Origin: Typha latifolia
Taxonomy: Eukaryota > Streptophyta > Magnoliopsida > Poales > Typhaceae
Assembly (NCBI GenBank): GCA_019914945.1
Contig: CM034099.1
Location: forward strand, 19,990,704-20,054,703
Length of the DNA stretch: 64,000 nucleotides
Direction of reading: 5' to 3'
Part shown: piece after piece, positions 38,201 to 49,158 of the stretch
How the letters are laid out: every line of letters starts with the position of its first letter
Numbering within the stretch: position 1 is the stretch's first letter
Notes under the pieces: generated by a model
Told to the model about the DNA's origin: nothing
The model's input: the letters and a program-made list of their open reading frames with translations, nothing else
Databases searched by the model: none
Translations under genes and position numbers: made by a program

Positions 38201-39697
38201 CCTGGATGGTTCCAGTTTTAGTTGTGTAAACCAAACTAACATTAGTAGAACTTTCATCTATATGGTTCCATGAAGTCTACTTAAGATCCATACCTGATCC
38301 AATCAATGTTAGATCCAATCAATATGTACTTAAGATCCTCAGATTCAGGTAAAATTTTGTTTCAGTTATCACCTGTTCCTCTGTAGTCTAATTTTGAAAT
38401 GAACATGTTATGTTGAAACATATGGATTTTGAGGAATTTGGCATAAAGTGTTACCATGAGTATCGTTATGTTTTGTGGATCCGTTTTCTCTTTCCGCATT
38501 TTGCTTCTTAAATACTTAATGTTGTTCATTTATGTGCATGAAATTTAAGTAATTCTTAACAGAAAATAATTAAAATGTTAATAAACATGTTCAGGTTTTG
38601 GAGACAACACGACAAGTTGGAAGATTGTCAGTGACAGGCACTTCTGTTTTACCATTCAAAGAAATGGCTAGCCATTGTGAAGCTCTGTTGGTGGGTAAAC
38701 AAGAAAAATTGTCTGCATTCATGACTGTCCAGCATGAGCAGGAAGTTTCTACCACTGGCTTTCACAGAGATCTCAATGAAGTGAAATGGCCCACATACAC
38801 ATCCTCTGAACAGTTTGAAATGGTACAGAACTCTTCTATTCTTTTTTTTCATATACTTCTGCACTTTGACATACAATATTTGATAATCTGATGGTTTATT
38901 GTTAACTTTTGTGAACACACTTCTTTTGGAAAAGCTGAAACGCTGTTTTGTCTATTCTTCTCATGTTCCAACTTCCAAGTCTTACTTGGACTTTTGGACT
39001 AGCTGTTCCTCATTCCAAATTGATCAAGTAAATTAGAGAATTAAAAACGTCTGGAAATTTCCTCACTATCTTCAAGTTAGAGTCTCGTTTGGTATTCAGG
39101 TCCACACAAGATGCAATTGCATAACTTTTCTTCTCTAAATATCAATTGATATTCTACCACCTTCTGTAAAGTAGTTACAATTGCAAATGGAATCGCTCTG
39201 TGCCCAATCTCCAAGTTAGAGTCTTATTTGGTATTCAGGTCCACACAAGATGCAATTTTATAACTAATCTTCTTTAAATATCAATTGATATTCTACCACC
39301 TTCTGTAAAGTGGTTACAATTGCAAATAGAATCTCTCTGTGCCCAATCTTTGGTCGCCAAATCTATTCTCTTCCTGAACATCCAGTGAAACTCATCTTGT
39401 GAGGCGTGAAACTTGCTGATTTTGCGATTTTACTGCACTGTGCACTGTGCATAAACCCATTCTTGTGTTGCTTTCCATTACAAGCTTATGCTGAAGTTTC
39501 TGTTATGTTTTGCTCGGCTAATGTTTTTAATGCAGATTGGAGGTCCTTCCATTGAGCAGAACTCCAGCGCATATCCACACAAAGTGTCTGCAACCTCTCC
39601 ACTCCTGTACGCAACTGACTATCAGTGCCAGCCTCACTACTTTAAGCTCCCTGCTTCTAGCCCTTTTGATAACTTCCTCAAGGCTGCTGGCTGTTGA
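23246..39697 (+). CDS. SRL2: SEMI-ROLLED LEAF 2 / EFR3-of-plants (EFOP) protein, 1030 aa
   Basis: Plant EFR3-type armadillo/HEAT scaffold. EFR3 proteins anchor the PI4-kinase-alpha complex at the plasma membrane; in Arabidopsis EFOPs do so with NPG and HYC subunits, and rice SRL2 mutants have rolled leaves. A noncoding exon precedes 19 coding exons: 23246-23380, 25146-25220, 26148-26263, 27854-27968, 28112-28240, 29142-29189, 30482-30684, 30781-30977, 31115-31407, 31692-31841, 31936-32361, 32485-32634, 33622-33694, 34912-35039, 36559-36759, 36867-37004, 37089-37214, 38595-38822, 39536-39697. Phases close throughout. The N-terminus has Cys12, Cys16 and Cys19 (LPACGSLCFFCPS) before RYKKLLSDIFP, matching the acylated Cys cluster and basic patch of EFR3. 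Helical repeats follow. A Ser-rich linker lies at about 505-620, and DDFSPDDVCPLG is near 830. The donor after exon 15 (GAT|GTTGGT) is weak. Insertions lie in introns only. Confidence 0.92.
25342..25404. repeat. perfect intronic hairpin, 24-bp stem and 15-base loop
   Basis: The left arm 25342-25365 (starting AATAAGTAGCACAGAAAGCA) is the exact reverse complement of 25381-25404. It lies in the intron after the second coding exon of the SRL2/EFOP gene. Confidence 0.9.
29268..30348 (-). mobile_element. probable solo LTR (about 1.08 kb) in the exon 6-7 intron of SRL2/EFOP
   Basis: Read on the minus strand it starts TGTTAGCACTTGTAGTTGG and ends GTGTACTTCGTCTAGCA, giving TGTTAG...CTAGCA ends. Near the 3' end it has an AT-rich tract followed by a TACATTAAATTTATGG block, a layout common in plant Ty1/copia LTRs. 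The interior (about 29800-30235) carries a dozen degenerate copies of the palindromic word GTTCGAACG. No target duplication is visible, and no primer site or coding region is attached, so it is called solo with moderate confidence. A long minus-strand frame here (29743-30291) is a by-product of the repeat. Confidence 0.55.
29800..30235. repeat. degenerate array of GTTCGAACG palindromes
   Basis: About a dozen perfect or near-perfect copies of GTTCGAACG or GTTCAAACG are spaced roughly 30-60 bases apart. Two adjacent units at 29961 and 30011 share a 50-base period starting GATTGAGCTCTCTRGAAAAT. Confidence 0.8.
35407..35921 (-). mobile_element. hAT-type MITE, copy 2
   Basis: Lies in the SRL2/EFOP intron between 35040 and 36558, inverted relative to copy 1 at 17931-18398. 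The right end on the minus strand starts CATGGATGGCCGTG and the left end starts CAATGATGGTTATGCC. The flanks GTTCTTAG (35399-35406) and ATTCTTAG (35922-35929) are an 8-bp target duplication with one mismatch. It carries the same GGTGCCCTAG and GGGGTGCCATGCGGCACCCC blocks as copy 1, plus a GA microsatellite (about 35597-35626). Confidence 0.87.
36014..36458. mobile_element. Mutator-type MITE (445 bp) in an SRL2/EFOP intron
   Basis: Perfect 9-bp target duplication TACATTCTT at 36005-36013 and 36459-36467. Inverted ends start GGGGTTTTTTTTACATATTG on the left and GGGATCTTTACTAATTGC on the right (minus strand), then both read CTACTGAAAACTTT or CCACTAAAAACTTT. The right half holds a further hairpin on CTTTCAAACATGTCACTCTG. 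No coding capacity. Confidence 0.85.
39070..39352. repeat. two-copy tandem duplication, period 139 bp, last SRL2/EFOP intron
   Basis: The word TTGGTATTCAGGTCCACACA starts at about 39090 and 39229. Both copies continue through AAATATCAATTGATATTCTA to TCTGTGCCCAATC. Confidence 0.88.
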
Positions 39698-40620
39698 GTT
39701 TGCATTCCTCAAATGGTATGAGGCCCTCTTGTTTATAATCATGTGAAGTAGGTTGTGCCTAGAAGCTTGGACAAGTCTCACATCCCGCTGATGGCGGCTC
39801 CTCTGTTCTCTCTTTTACATACCAATATAGTACTAAATTACGGTTAAAGTGGTTTTGGAATTTCTCATACATCATTCCTTTATTTTATACAACCGAGAAA
39901 TTCGGATGTGGATATCATACTTGACAGTTAGAGAGGTGGCTCCACCTTCCAATGGTCTTGATTGATTATTATGTTGATTCACAATTATGTGTAATGTAAT
40001 TATGTCCTAAAAGAAGAGCAATCCGTATTAATATCTACTTAATTTGTTTTGTCATACTGAATTTTTTTTTTAATAAAAAACTCTCCCTCCTACAAACACT
40101 TGCAAGCACCATGAGATCATGCCTTTCTGTGCTTATCAGCCAGCGAGTGCTCCTTTCAGTATTGTTATCTCCAAATTACGTCATATCCCTTAGAAACGTC
40201 TCCACAAAACCTGCAGATGTGCTGAAATCCTAGCTGGCATGCTTGTAGTAGTATAGTTTGCCCCTCTGATGCTACCCATGTTCGTACATCTATATGGTTT
40301 TAGCGGCCCCTGACACTTTCGAATCTATTGATTTTTGAGAAAAATCTATTGATGTTACCGTCGTGTTCGAGATAATGGCGTCCCAATGGGTTATTATTGT
40401 GTGCCCTTGGTCTGAGGCCACAAACGACAATGGCATAGTTGCTGTGATTAATTTCCTCTCATTAGTACTCTTCTGTCCACTTATCATCTATCCCAGCGAA
40501 TGGTAAAGCTCTCTCACGATCAGTAGAGAACGTCTTCCACTGTTAGAATTGCGACGTCTTCGTTTATCCATAAAGAGCCAGTATGTTTAATCATGGATCG
40601 GAGAAAAGGGTGATCCACAA

Positions 40621-41088
40621 ATGAGTTCGAGTACAGAGCTGACAAGGACTAAATTCCTCGCAGCAGTCGATTCTAACCGAGGCGTCGGAGTCCGTGAGGT
40701 AAGACCCCACAACCACTATGTAGGTGGTCAGGGGTCTGTCAGATTCGACGCAATGCAGCAGCGACGAAAACCCTCCGAGTCCTTCCAAAAACGCATTCAT
40801 GGTGCTACTGAAGATATAGCCGAAAAACCTGGCCTGAGCCACACAGCTAATGGTGCTCCGATAGTGACACCTGTACATGTACCATATAACGTAGAATACG
40901 ACTACTCGAATCTTCCCCTGTTCACCAACATGTCACATGATGCCCGTCAAGCACAAGAACATGCACCACTTACCAGGTGGCTCACTGCGAGCTTCACTGG
41001 GCCAAGTCTTCGCATCCACTCGCAGAAAGAGGAGATGCGACAAAACCCAAATATTCCTTGTTTTGTGTTTATTTGCTGTAAAAATTGA
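40621..41088 (+). CDS. unrecognised open frame, 155 codons (doubtful gene)
   Basis: Non-repetitive frame starting MSSSTELTRTKFLAAVDSNR, with moderate GC content compared with its AT-rich surroundings. I do not recognise any domain. No signal peptide or membrane segment is visible, and the C-terminus runs into AT-rich sequence (CFVFICCKN). An overlapping minus-strand frame is equally open. It could be a decayed transposon piece or a lineage-specific gene. Transcript evidence would decide. Confidence 0.2.
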   Translation: MSSSTELTRTKFLAAVDSNRGVGVREVRPHNHYVGGQGSVRFDAMQQRRKPSESFQKRIHGATEDIAEKPGLSHTANGAPIVTPVHVPYNVEYDYSNLPLFTNMSHDARQAQEHAPLTRWLTASFTGPSLRIHSQKEEMRQNPNIPCFVFICCKN

Positions 41089-41587
41089 TTTCATTTTTAA
41101 CTCCCCCTCAATGTATCACTTTCACTAATTATCAAATAGAATTACTAATTCTCGTCCATCCTTTTTTTTTTGTTGTTGTTAAGAAGTGGGTTTTTGTAAA
41201 AGTTAGGAAAGATCAATTTAGAATTAAATATTTTAAGAAGTTGCCGTCTATCTAGGCCACTAAAGAAGAAAACGGAAAGAAGATAACTAAACTTTTTTTA
41301 AATTATTTACATTATAATTTCTAATAAAATTGGGGAAGAGAGATTTATCATACATTTAGATAGTTTTAGAAGTTGTATCCATAAACTTTTTCTTTTTTGA
41401 AAGTGCGAAAGTAGTGCGATAATTAAGGGACGGTCAAAATATAATGAATTCTTCATTATATTAGCAGCCTAGCTGTAAACATATACATTCGTGTTATGAG
41501 CCTTTACGAATTCGAGTACAACAATGTCGAACTCGCAGAAACAAAGTTGTACGCTATCTGGGTGGGATCGCGAGCCAGTTACGGCTT

Positions 41588-41588
<1 letters not shown>

Positions 41589-41621
<33 letters not shown>
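41589..41621. repeat. (CT)n microsatellite
   Basis: About sixteen uninterrupted CT units, about 230 bases upstream of the DUF1677 gene core promoter. Confidence 0.9.
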
Positions 41622-41622
<1 letters not shown>

Positions 41623-41817
41623 AGTGTATGACAGCTGGCTGAGAAGGACAAAGGACCCCATCCAACTCCAGCTCATAACAATGACAAATACCATTGGTGG
41701 TGGCCAAATCGGCTTCCTACCCGACGACACGTGTCCAATCATTTGCTGCGTTATGAAAAAGCTAGGAGGCCCCAGATCTATCCGTTCCTATTTGGACCAA
41801 TAGAAACAGAGCTGGGA

Positions 41818-41827
41818 TTATAAATAG
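41818..41827 (+). promoter_or_regulatory. TATA box of the DUF1677 gene
   Basis: TTATAAATAG in a good TATA context, about 300 bases before the chosen ATG. A transcription start near 41850 fits the switch to GC-rich leader sequence. Confidence 0.6.
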
Positions 41828-42124
41828 ATGAGTAAATAAGTAAAGAGGGAAGGAGCCGAAGTCTTCGGAGGCAAATCGCTCCCGCGCGCGATTAGAGCCT
41901 CGTCTCGGCGATCGTGAGATGATACGCGCCGGAGACGACGCTCCTGGAAGCGCGAAGACGGCGGTAACTTTCGAGAAAGCGGAGCAGCACGCCTCCGCCT
42001 CCGCCTACGCCGTGTGGGAGAAAGAGAGGTAACCTTACCAGCCGCCGCCTCGGATCGTACAGTACGATCCGTTTGGAACCCGAGTTCTCGGTCTCGAGAG
42101 AGCATCCTAAGGTTTCCCAGGGCG

Positions 42125-42574
42125 ATGTCGGCGAAGTCAGGTGGGCAGATCGAGGTCGAGTCGGAGTCGGCGAGGTGCGCGTGCTGCGATTTGACGGAGG
42201 AGTGCACGCCGGAGTATATCTCGAAGGTGCGGGAGACGCATCAGGGCCGTTGGATCTGCGGGCTTTGCGATGAAGCGATCAAGGACGAGATCTACCGGTC
42301 GAGGAGGGCGATCTCCACGGAGGAGGCGATCGATCGTCACATGAGCTTTTCCAAGAGCTTCCGGTCAGCATCGCCGCCGTCGAACGCGTCGGAGAGGTTG
42401 ATCACTGCCGTGAGCCGGCTCCTTCGCCGGAGCCTTGACTCGCCGCGGGAGGCGAGGTCAACTCCCACGACCCCTCGCATGGATGTAGCGGCGGAGAGCA
42501 GCGCCGCCGCCGGAAGCCATCGCGGGAGCGAACTCCCGCGATCTGAGAGTTGCTTCTCTGCTTTTGCTCGCTGA
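42125..42574 (+). CDS. DUF1677 family protein (149 aa)
   Basis: Plant-specific family of unknown function. Single GC-rich exon. I chose the ATG at 42125 (MSAKSGGQIEVESESARCAC), which starts just before the conserved domain. An in-frame ATG at 42014 would add 37 residues without domain character; that extra part lies in what looks like 5' UTR and contains a possible small intron (GT at 42028, AG at 42120-42121). The domain shows CACCDLTEECTPEYI and then GRWICGLCDEAIKDE, a Cys pattern (CxCC ... C ... WxCxxC) that may bind metal. It continues to about residue 75 with AISTEEAIDRHMSF. The C-terminal half is Ser/Arg-rich and probably disordered. Nothing else nearby suggests a partner. Confidence 0.88.
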   Translation: MSAKSGGQIEVESESARCACCDLTEECTPEYISKVRETHQGRWICGLCDEAIKDEIYRSRRAISTEEAIDRHMSFSKSFRSASPPSNASERLITAVSRLLRRSLDSPREARSTPTTPRMDVAAESSAAAGSHRGSELPRSESCFSAFAR

Positions 42575-43850
42575 ACTCCAGGGGAGAATCCCGTAAGAGG
42601 TGAGTAGATGGGCGAGAAATAGCAAGGGAGGAGAAAATTTCCAATAGCGGTTTAGTTCATTAATTCTTCATTAAACTACTCTCGTAGGCTGTTCCTCTTT
42701 AGTTAGTTCGTCATAAAAAGTTTAGCAAGAAGGAAGATTCTCGTTCTCGCTAATCTTGAAAGGCATAGCAATGTTCTGCCGTTAATTGTTTTATTGAGAT
42801 TAATGTGTTGAAAAGTTTTTATTACATCACCGTGCTTGATGCTTTTGATATTATCAATTAATTTGCTAATCGTCAAACAAGTTTGATAGCAGCACGCTCT
42901 CTCAACTCGTTCAATTTTAGCTAGATAAGTCCTACATAGAACATAGATCAACATTATGGAAGCTCGATTCACATTGTTGATAGATATCCTAAAGGATATG
43001 GAAGCCAACCGAAGACGAGCACGAACCGTACTGGGAAATGAAAACTTCAAAGTAGCAAATGGACGCAATCTTTTAACCTCATGCTGACATGCATGCACGT
43101 CCGAAACCTCATGAACAGTAACCCCCCCCGGTATCTCATGAAGTTTTATAGTTTCTTCGATCGGCTCTTCCAATTAGTTGATGTTGAATTGGCGTGTTCC
43201 TAGCTATAAAATTGCGTTATTATTGAATGCCCGGGTGTAATGAAAAGGAAAAGGTAGATGTAAAACTAATGCTTTTTTTATTTGAGGCATAATTTTGCTT
43301 ACAGCTCACTTGCTGTTAATGATATCTTAGACTAGTTCTGAAAAATTAAGTATTTGGTTGTAAACTGATTCAGTGATGTCACGATTAAACTTGATAAGAC
43401 ATAAAAAAAATATTTATAATATATTTTATATTAAATGATCAAATATGCTCTGTCTAATGGAACAAAAAATTGAAATGTTAGTTAATAAAATAGTAATTAA
43501 AATTTATTAATTAAATGGAAGATAAAAGAAAAGAAAAAAAAAGTTCAAGTAAGTTGCCCTAAAACCATCATTATAAGTCAATTCTACTACTACTACTACT
43601 ACAACAACTAACAATAATAATAGTAATCAATCATAAAATAGCCATGACTTGGCAAAGCATGGTTAATGGTAGGAATAGATCTAATATTATTCCAAGCGCA
43701 ATTGTTTTTAGGGAATGCCATAGGCATTCGAAACGCAGTGATATTCCTATTTTCTATCTATATAATAAAGAGAGCAATTAAGATAAAATTATGTTATATT
43801 ATCTTGTAAAATATTTTGAGAGTGTTTAATGCGCATAGCATTACTCTTGG
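42575..43850. other. intergenic DNA
   Basis: The 3' flank of the DUF1677 gene, then AT-rich sequence with a short ACT/ACA/ATA trinucleotide-rich stretch at about 43586-43625. No gene is supported. Confidence 0.5.
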
Positions 43851-44175
43851 AAAAAAGTTTATTATATATCCCAACATCTCGCAGAGTCGTCCTTCGAAGC
43901 TCGAGGGGGTCAAATCGACACGGAGGAGGAGACGCGTCTGGGCTTGGTAGGCAGGAGGCCAAAGGTTGTATCTTTTTCTTCGTAGGAGTACTATTTTCCG
44001 TGGTCGAAGTCGTAAAGGAGAGTAAAATATTTTCTTTAGGGTTTTGAGAGCTCTCTCGAAGCCTTCGACATAAGCAGTAGTCTGGAAAAGCTAGATCTTT
44101 AGTGGTAATAGTAGAAACAGCAGAAGGCAGTGGCTTTAATTCATCCTTCTTGCTTTCGTCTTCGCCTCGTAAACA

Positions 44176-45676
44176 ATGGATCGATTTCCTTCAACCTATC
44201 CTTTGATCGATCGCCGGAAAGGTTAGAGGTCTCTCGCTAATTTTAGATCTCGATCTTAGTGTCTTGTTTTCGTCCTGATTCATGTGATTTATGTCATATA
44301 GAACTTACATGATGAAATTTCGAGCTATGGTTTGATCTTCTTCTTTTGTTGTTGTGTTTTTTATTTATATATATGTATGTGATTTGGAGTTTAGATTAGT
44401 GGAATTCTTATTTTGCTCGCATCGTGGGGATTGAGTTTTATTGACCTTTTAGGTTTTCACTGTGCAAGTTTTTTGATTTTTTCTTCTCTCTCGGCGAGTT
44501 AGTAAGTCCATATTTTGGAAAGGAAGGAAGCAAAAGTTAGAAGAAAAGGTTTTTTAATCTATCGCTTCTATAGATAATGGCGCTTCTGGCTATGGTCGGC
44601 AAGGAACTTGAAACACTTGAATTAACTTCAATTATCTTTATAATCTTTCTTCCGTACTCAACCACCACTTACGAGGTTTTGAAAAACCATAGGTGGTAGA
44701 CGGGCTGGCAAGGAATGTCTAATGCCTATGCGGTAGAAGTATTAGCCTTAGGACAGGCATCTAGAAGTCCAGGCAAATGAAATATAATTACCCAAGAAAA
44801 TAATGGGTAATAGATGTCTAGTATTAATGCATTAAACTGAAAATTGAAGAATTATCTGTTAATTGAAAACATCTATAGTTAATAATTTAGTGGAGATCTT
44901 ATATAGGAAAACGTCATATAGGTGCTAATACGGAGACTAGGTAATGCCTACTTAGTTTTAGGTGGATTCTACTATAGCCTATGGGAGGGGAGGAGAATAT
45001 CCAATCACGGTGATAGGTGGGGTATCCTGCTGCTCCATGGAGTCGATGGCTTTTTGCTGCAGGAGGTTACAGAGGCAGAGGAGAGGAGGGAATGCAGAGG
45101 GGATGTGTATGACAGCTGGAGGAAGACAGGAATGGTAGCCTTGCAGCTGTGGGAGTAGGGGGAGAAGGCAGGGAAGTGAGGGGGCAGCCAGCTGCTGTAG
45201 GAGGAGATTATTACTAGAATGGAAGTTTCTGTTAGGGATGGAAATTTTTAACCCACACGATTTCGATTTTGGTTCAATTATTTGATACTGAGAAAAGGAT
45301 TTACATAGCTCCTTTGGGATATTTTTTCTGCGGATTTCAGGATCTAATGGAATGCCATGTTGGCCGTGGCATCTGGTGTAATATACGGGTCCTGATTCTT
45401 GATATCGAACATGATGAATTTGAGAATGTTTTGCAGTGGCTTACAGGATGTTCTTTTCGTTGTTCATTGTCATTTTCTTAATGATGATTCTGAGATCATA
45501 CTAGTTTAGCTATATATAATTAATATCGATTGGAGATAAAAGTATTCTGCTGCTAGGCTTTAATTCAGGTGTTAACTGAGTGATTTGATAATATTTCAAT
45601 TTTTTTTGTCAAATTACTTGAATTTATACCTTGCATATTTGTTAACTTCTTATAGTTATTTGCAGGTTTGGGATAA
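44176..45676 (+). promoter_or_regulatory. spliced upstream ORF in the CID7 leader
   Basis: The leader exon ends at 44221 (AAAG|GTTAGA) and joins to 45666 (TTGCAG|GTTTGG). Across this junction the ATG at 44176, in context AAACAATGG, reads MDRFPSTYPLIDRRK and then GLG before a TAA at 45674-45676. The 18-codon frame ends 73 bases before the CID7 start. The intron call is inferred from consensus sites only. Confidence 0.55.
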
Positions 45677-45684
45677 AGTCCTTG

Positions 45685-45753
45685 ATGAGAATTCCCTTTT
45701 TACTACAAGGATATGCATGTAGCATGACAGTTTTATACTTAAAAGAGGAATGA
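45685..45753 (+). promoter_or_regulatory. uORF overlapping the CID7 start codon
   Basis: The ATG at 45685 opens 22 codons whose stop TGA (45751-45753) overlaps the CID7 ATG (45750-45752) as ATGA. This arrangement allows reinitiation or termination coupling. Further short uATGs lie between them. Confidence 0.6.
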
Positions 45754-48700
45754 GTTTGTCCACCACAGGTTTCCCGCACAGGGAGAGTCTGAAAAACTTA
45801 ACAAACAAGGTTACAACTCTAAATCCCAATGCAGCAGAATTTGTTCCTTCAGCACTTCGATCATCCTTTGGGAATGGCAGGAGTCCATATCTGACCAGGC
45901 CAGATATTCATTGTCTTTCTGGAGAAGCTGTCTCCTCTCAATCAAAGTGCTCTATATCCAATAGGTCAGATGATGAAATACGTGAGTTTTGGGATTGCCA
46001 ACTTCCTGATGATATTACTCCTGATTTCAAGGTGATGGAGAAAGATGACCAATCACCTGGACAGCTGACACTTGCTGGTTTGTCATTACATGATGTTGAA
46101 ACATCTGAATTTTCTGCAGCAGCAGTCAGCCACTTCCCAAGTGCATCACAGGAAATATCTCTTCAAGATCCTGATGGTCTCATTTCAAGTGAAGAAATGT
46201 GGTATTCTGGTCCATGCTATGGTGAAAATCAATCATCTTCTGCTTTTTTAACATCAGCGACAAACAACTGGGGCCACGACCTGCGTGATAATGATCTGTG
46301 TTATATCAATGGAAAGGAGGAAAACCAGTATAGTGGTGAGTACGATGCTTTATTTTTGGCCAACTTTTCCAAAGAACTTGCTGTTTCAGAGGATGCTGCT
46401 GTCGAACCTGTGCAGTATTTGATGTCACAGTTTCCTGGTTTTTCTGCTGAAAGCCTTGTGGATGTGTATTATGCAAATGATTGTGACTTGAAACTGACCA
46501 TCGAAATTCTCACTCAACTTGAGGTAATTTTTCAGATATGTTGGTATATACTTCTGTACTACTAGTCAAGAAAACCCAGAGTTTGGCAAGGCAATTATGT
46601 GTATTTAGCAAGTGGTATGCACAATCGCGGTTCCCTCGAGCAAAGGAGCACCACCTGCATAATATATTTGGATTTTATTTTATGAAGCGCCATCTTAGAT
46701 AAAAGATTCAGATGATCATAATATTGAATATGTAACATAAAATTTTCAAGGAAAAGAAAAGATGGTAATAGAAGCCATGAGATGCAATAATTTAAGATGA
46801 TAATAGAACAGTTGAACCTGGAAGAATAGAAAGCAACATTATCGAGAAATGATAAGTAGTAACATACTCTCATATAGGAGTGAAGGACCCGCCAGCTGAT
46901 AGGCTAATGGTCGCTTCTATTTCTTGTGATAGTGATATAGTGGATTCTGGCTCAGATTTGTCTGCCATGAGCTTTTGGATTTATTAGAGAAAGCTTTTGC
47001 ACAGGGTCTCACTTGTCAAGCTAGTGCAGATGCCACTGACTTTGTTTTTTGGTATAGTTGGTAGGGTACAAGTCTTGTATAGTTGTATGTCTCAGGCATT
47101 TGCATAAGAACTTTTGGAAGGTCCATCTCAAAATTCTGTAGATCATACTTTAAGTCTTATCAATTACCATCTAATTTGGATGGTGAACATAGTTCTAGTC
47201 TTGGTTTTCCTCTACTTCTAAAATTACTGTATTGATCCCTCTCTGGCATTTGGTAGCATCTTTGCCTTGTTTCAAATCAGAGAAGTGTGGTTTTCTTTGC
47301 CAAATCAAATGTGCCTTCTCTCCTTGCCAAAAGATCTTGTCTTTCAAGATTCCCAGTTGATATTTCTTTAGATAATTGGAAGTTGAAAAATGCTTGTAAC
47401 TGTTACTTGCTTATCTGCTCTATTGCTGACTTTATTCTTGGGGGAAAGGTTGTGTTGATGATAGTGGTGGTTGTCGTGGTGCTAATGAACGATGAAGATA
47501 GGTTTGAATTGTGTTAGTTGCAGCATAATGCAGATCTTGATGTGGTGCTTTAATGTATCTTGATTTTACTTGTGCATGAAGACGCAAGTTGATGGAAGGT
47601 TCTATCAGAATCCAGACTTGAAGGCCTCAACTGCTCCAAGCTTTAGCATGCTGGACTTCCCTGAACTTCTCACAGTGGAGGCTCAAAATGGTTTGTCAAA
47701 GTACAATCCAGAAGATGTTCAAGGAGCTAGTAATGAATATAGTTCCTCCACTCCATTTAGTGGAGCTATTAATTTGGCTTCAGCTGTTTGTAAACTCGCT
47801 TCCAGGGACTCTGGTAGTTTCAAGATTGAGAAGAAAGGTGCTGAAAATTGCAGTGTTGGTTCAAGTACAAGTTCGCAAGTTTTAACCAAACAATATGATG
47901 TTAATAGCAAATCGGTTGCTGGAAATAAGTTGCAAGGTGTTAGTTCTGCACGGGATGCTCTGGTCTGGCTTGAGACCGGTGGAGCAGTGGGTAATACTCT
48001 TGGTTATCTTTCTAGACTTTTCAAAAATTAATTCTTGTTCCTCTGTTTGAGACCTCTTCTCTTAAAATGTGAAGCTGATTTCTGTATTTGACAGCAAATA
48101 TGTATTCAGCATCAAGGGAAGAAGTTCGCGATTTTGCACGCCTTCGAAATGCATTCTTTGAACAAGTAAGAACTTATTCATGGGGTTCATCATGTTCTTT
48201 GGTTTTGGTAATAGTAGTTACAAGTGATTCTTGACAGGCAGGACAGGCCTATCTGATTGGGAACAAAGCTTTAGCAAAGCAGTTCAGTGTCAAAGGGCAG
48301 TTTTACAATATGCAGATGAAAGCAGCTCATGGGAAAGCTAGGGAAGCCATATATCAACAAAGGTTCATTATCTTTTGACTGATAATTTTCATAACCTATC
48401 TAGGGAAGCCATATATCAACAAAGGTCCATTATCTTCTAACTGCTAATTTTCATAGCCTATTCCTGCATTGTTGTGAAATCTCTGAAGTACATGAGCAAT
48501 CGAGTTTTGGAATGCAAGTCATCAAGAGATAGTACTGTAGAACCTATAACCATGTGGTTGCTAATTTCATGAATGTAGTCATCGCAAATCTTCCTCTCTT
48601 TTTTTTTTTTTTGAGAAAATAGAAGGTGAATCTTAAGAATATTCTCTGGTAATAAACCATATCTAGCAAGATACAAGCAAAAATCATTTTTTTTTCCAGT

Positions 48701-49158
48701 CCATCTTACTTATCAGGATGGACTATAATCATTGGAAACTTGTTTTGGGGGTTCTTTTAAGTTGATGTCTGGGCTCGCTACATTGGATAGATCCAATCAT
48801 ATCATCATACTCAAGGAGCGTGTTCTAACATTTTTTTTTCTGCTTTCTTTTTGGCAGAAATCCTGTAACTTCTGACCTTCAGGGATATGGCCAAGGGCAA
48901 GATTGCTTGATTGACTTGCATGGTCTTCATGTGAGTGAAGCAATCCATATTCTAAAGCATGAATTGAGTATCCTGAGGAGCACTGCGAGATCTGCTAGGC
49001 AGCGACTTAAAGTCATGATATGCGTTGGTACTGGCCACCATACCAAGGGTTCACGTACTCCTGCAAGATTGCCAATTGCCATTGAGCAGTTCCTTGTGGA
49101 AGAGGGCCTTCACTATACCCAGCCTCAACCAGGACTGCTCCGTGTTGTGATATACTAA
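45750..49158 (+). CDS. CID7: CID7-like polyadenylate-binding-protein-interacting protein (559 aa)
   Basis: Plant CTC-interacting-domain protein that binds the MLLE (CTC) domain of poly(A)-binding protein. Coding exons: 45750-46523, 47582-47990, 48095-48165, 48238-48362, 48858-49158; phases close. Domains in order: PAM2 peptide LNPNAAEFVPSALR at residues 24-37; acidic linker; CUE-type segment at about 220-258 (VQYLMSQFPGFSAESLVDVY) for ubiquitin-like contacts; DUF1771 at about 397-460; Smr domain at about 475-559 with LIDLHGLHV and GTGHHTKGS, the signature loops of Smr nuclease-like folds. This order is diagnostic of CID5/6/7 proteins. The second exon's acceptor (GCATGAAG|ACG) is weak, but it is the only one keeping the frame. 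A noncoding first exon and several uORFs precede the start. Nuclease activity of the Smr domain is known in some relatives but is not shown here. Confidence 0.92.
48338..48461 (+). repeat. 62-bp tandem duplication spanning a CID7 splice donor
   Basis: Sequence starting CTAGGGAAGCCATATATCAA, including the end of exon 4 and its GT donor at 48363, is repeated at 48400 with a second donor-like GT at 48425. Confidence 0.85.

Larger units (their letters stand above)
39698..41817. other. 3' flank of SRL2/EFOP and intergenic DNA
   Basis: The first few hundred bases are the likely 3' UTR. An open frame at 40621-41088 (+) codes for an unrecognised polypeptide and has no promoter or splice evidence. 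A (CT)n microsatellite lies at 41589-41621. Nothing else is supported. Confidence 0.45.
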
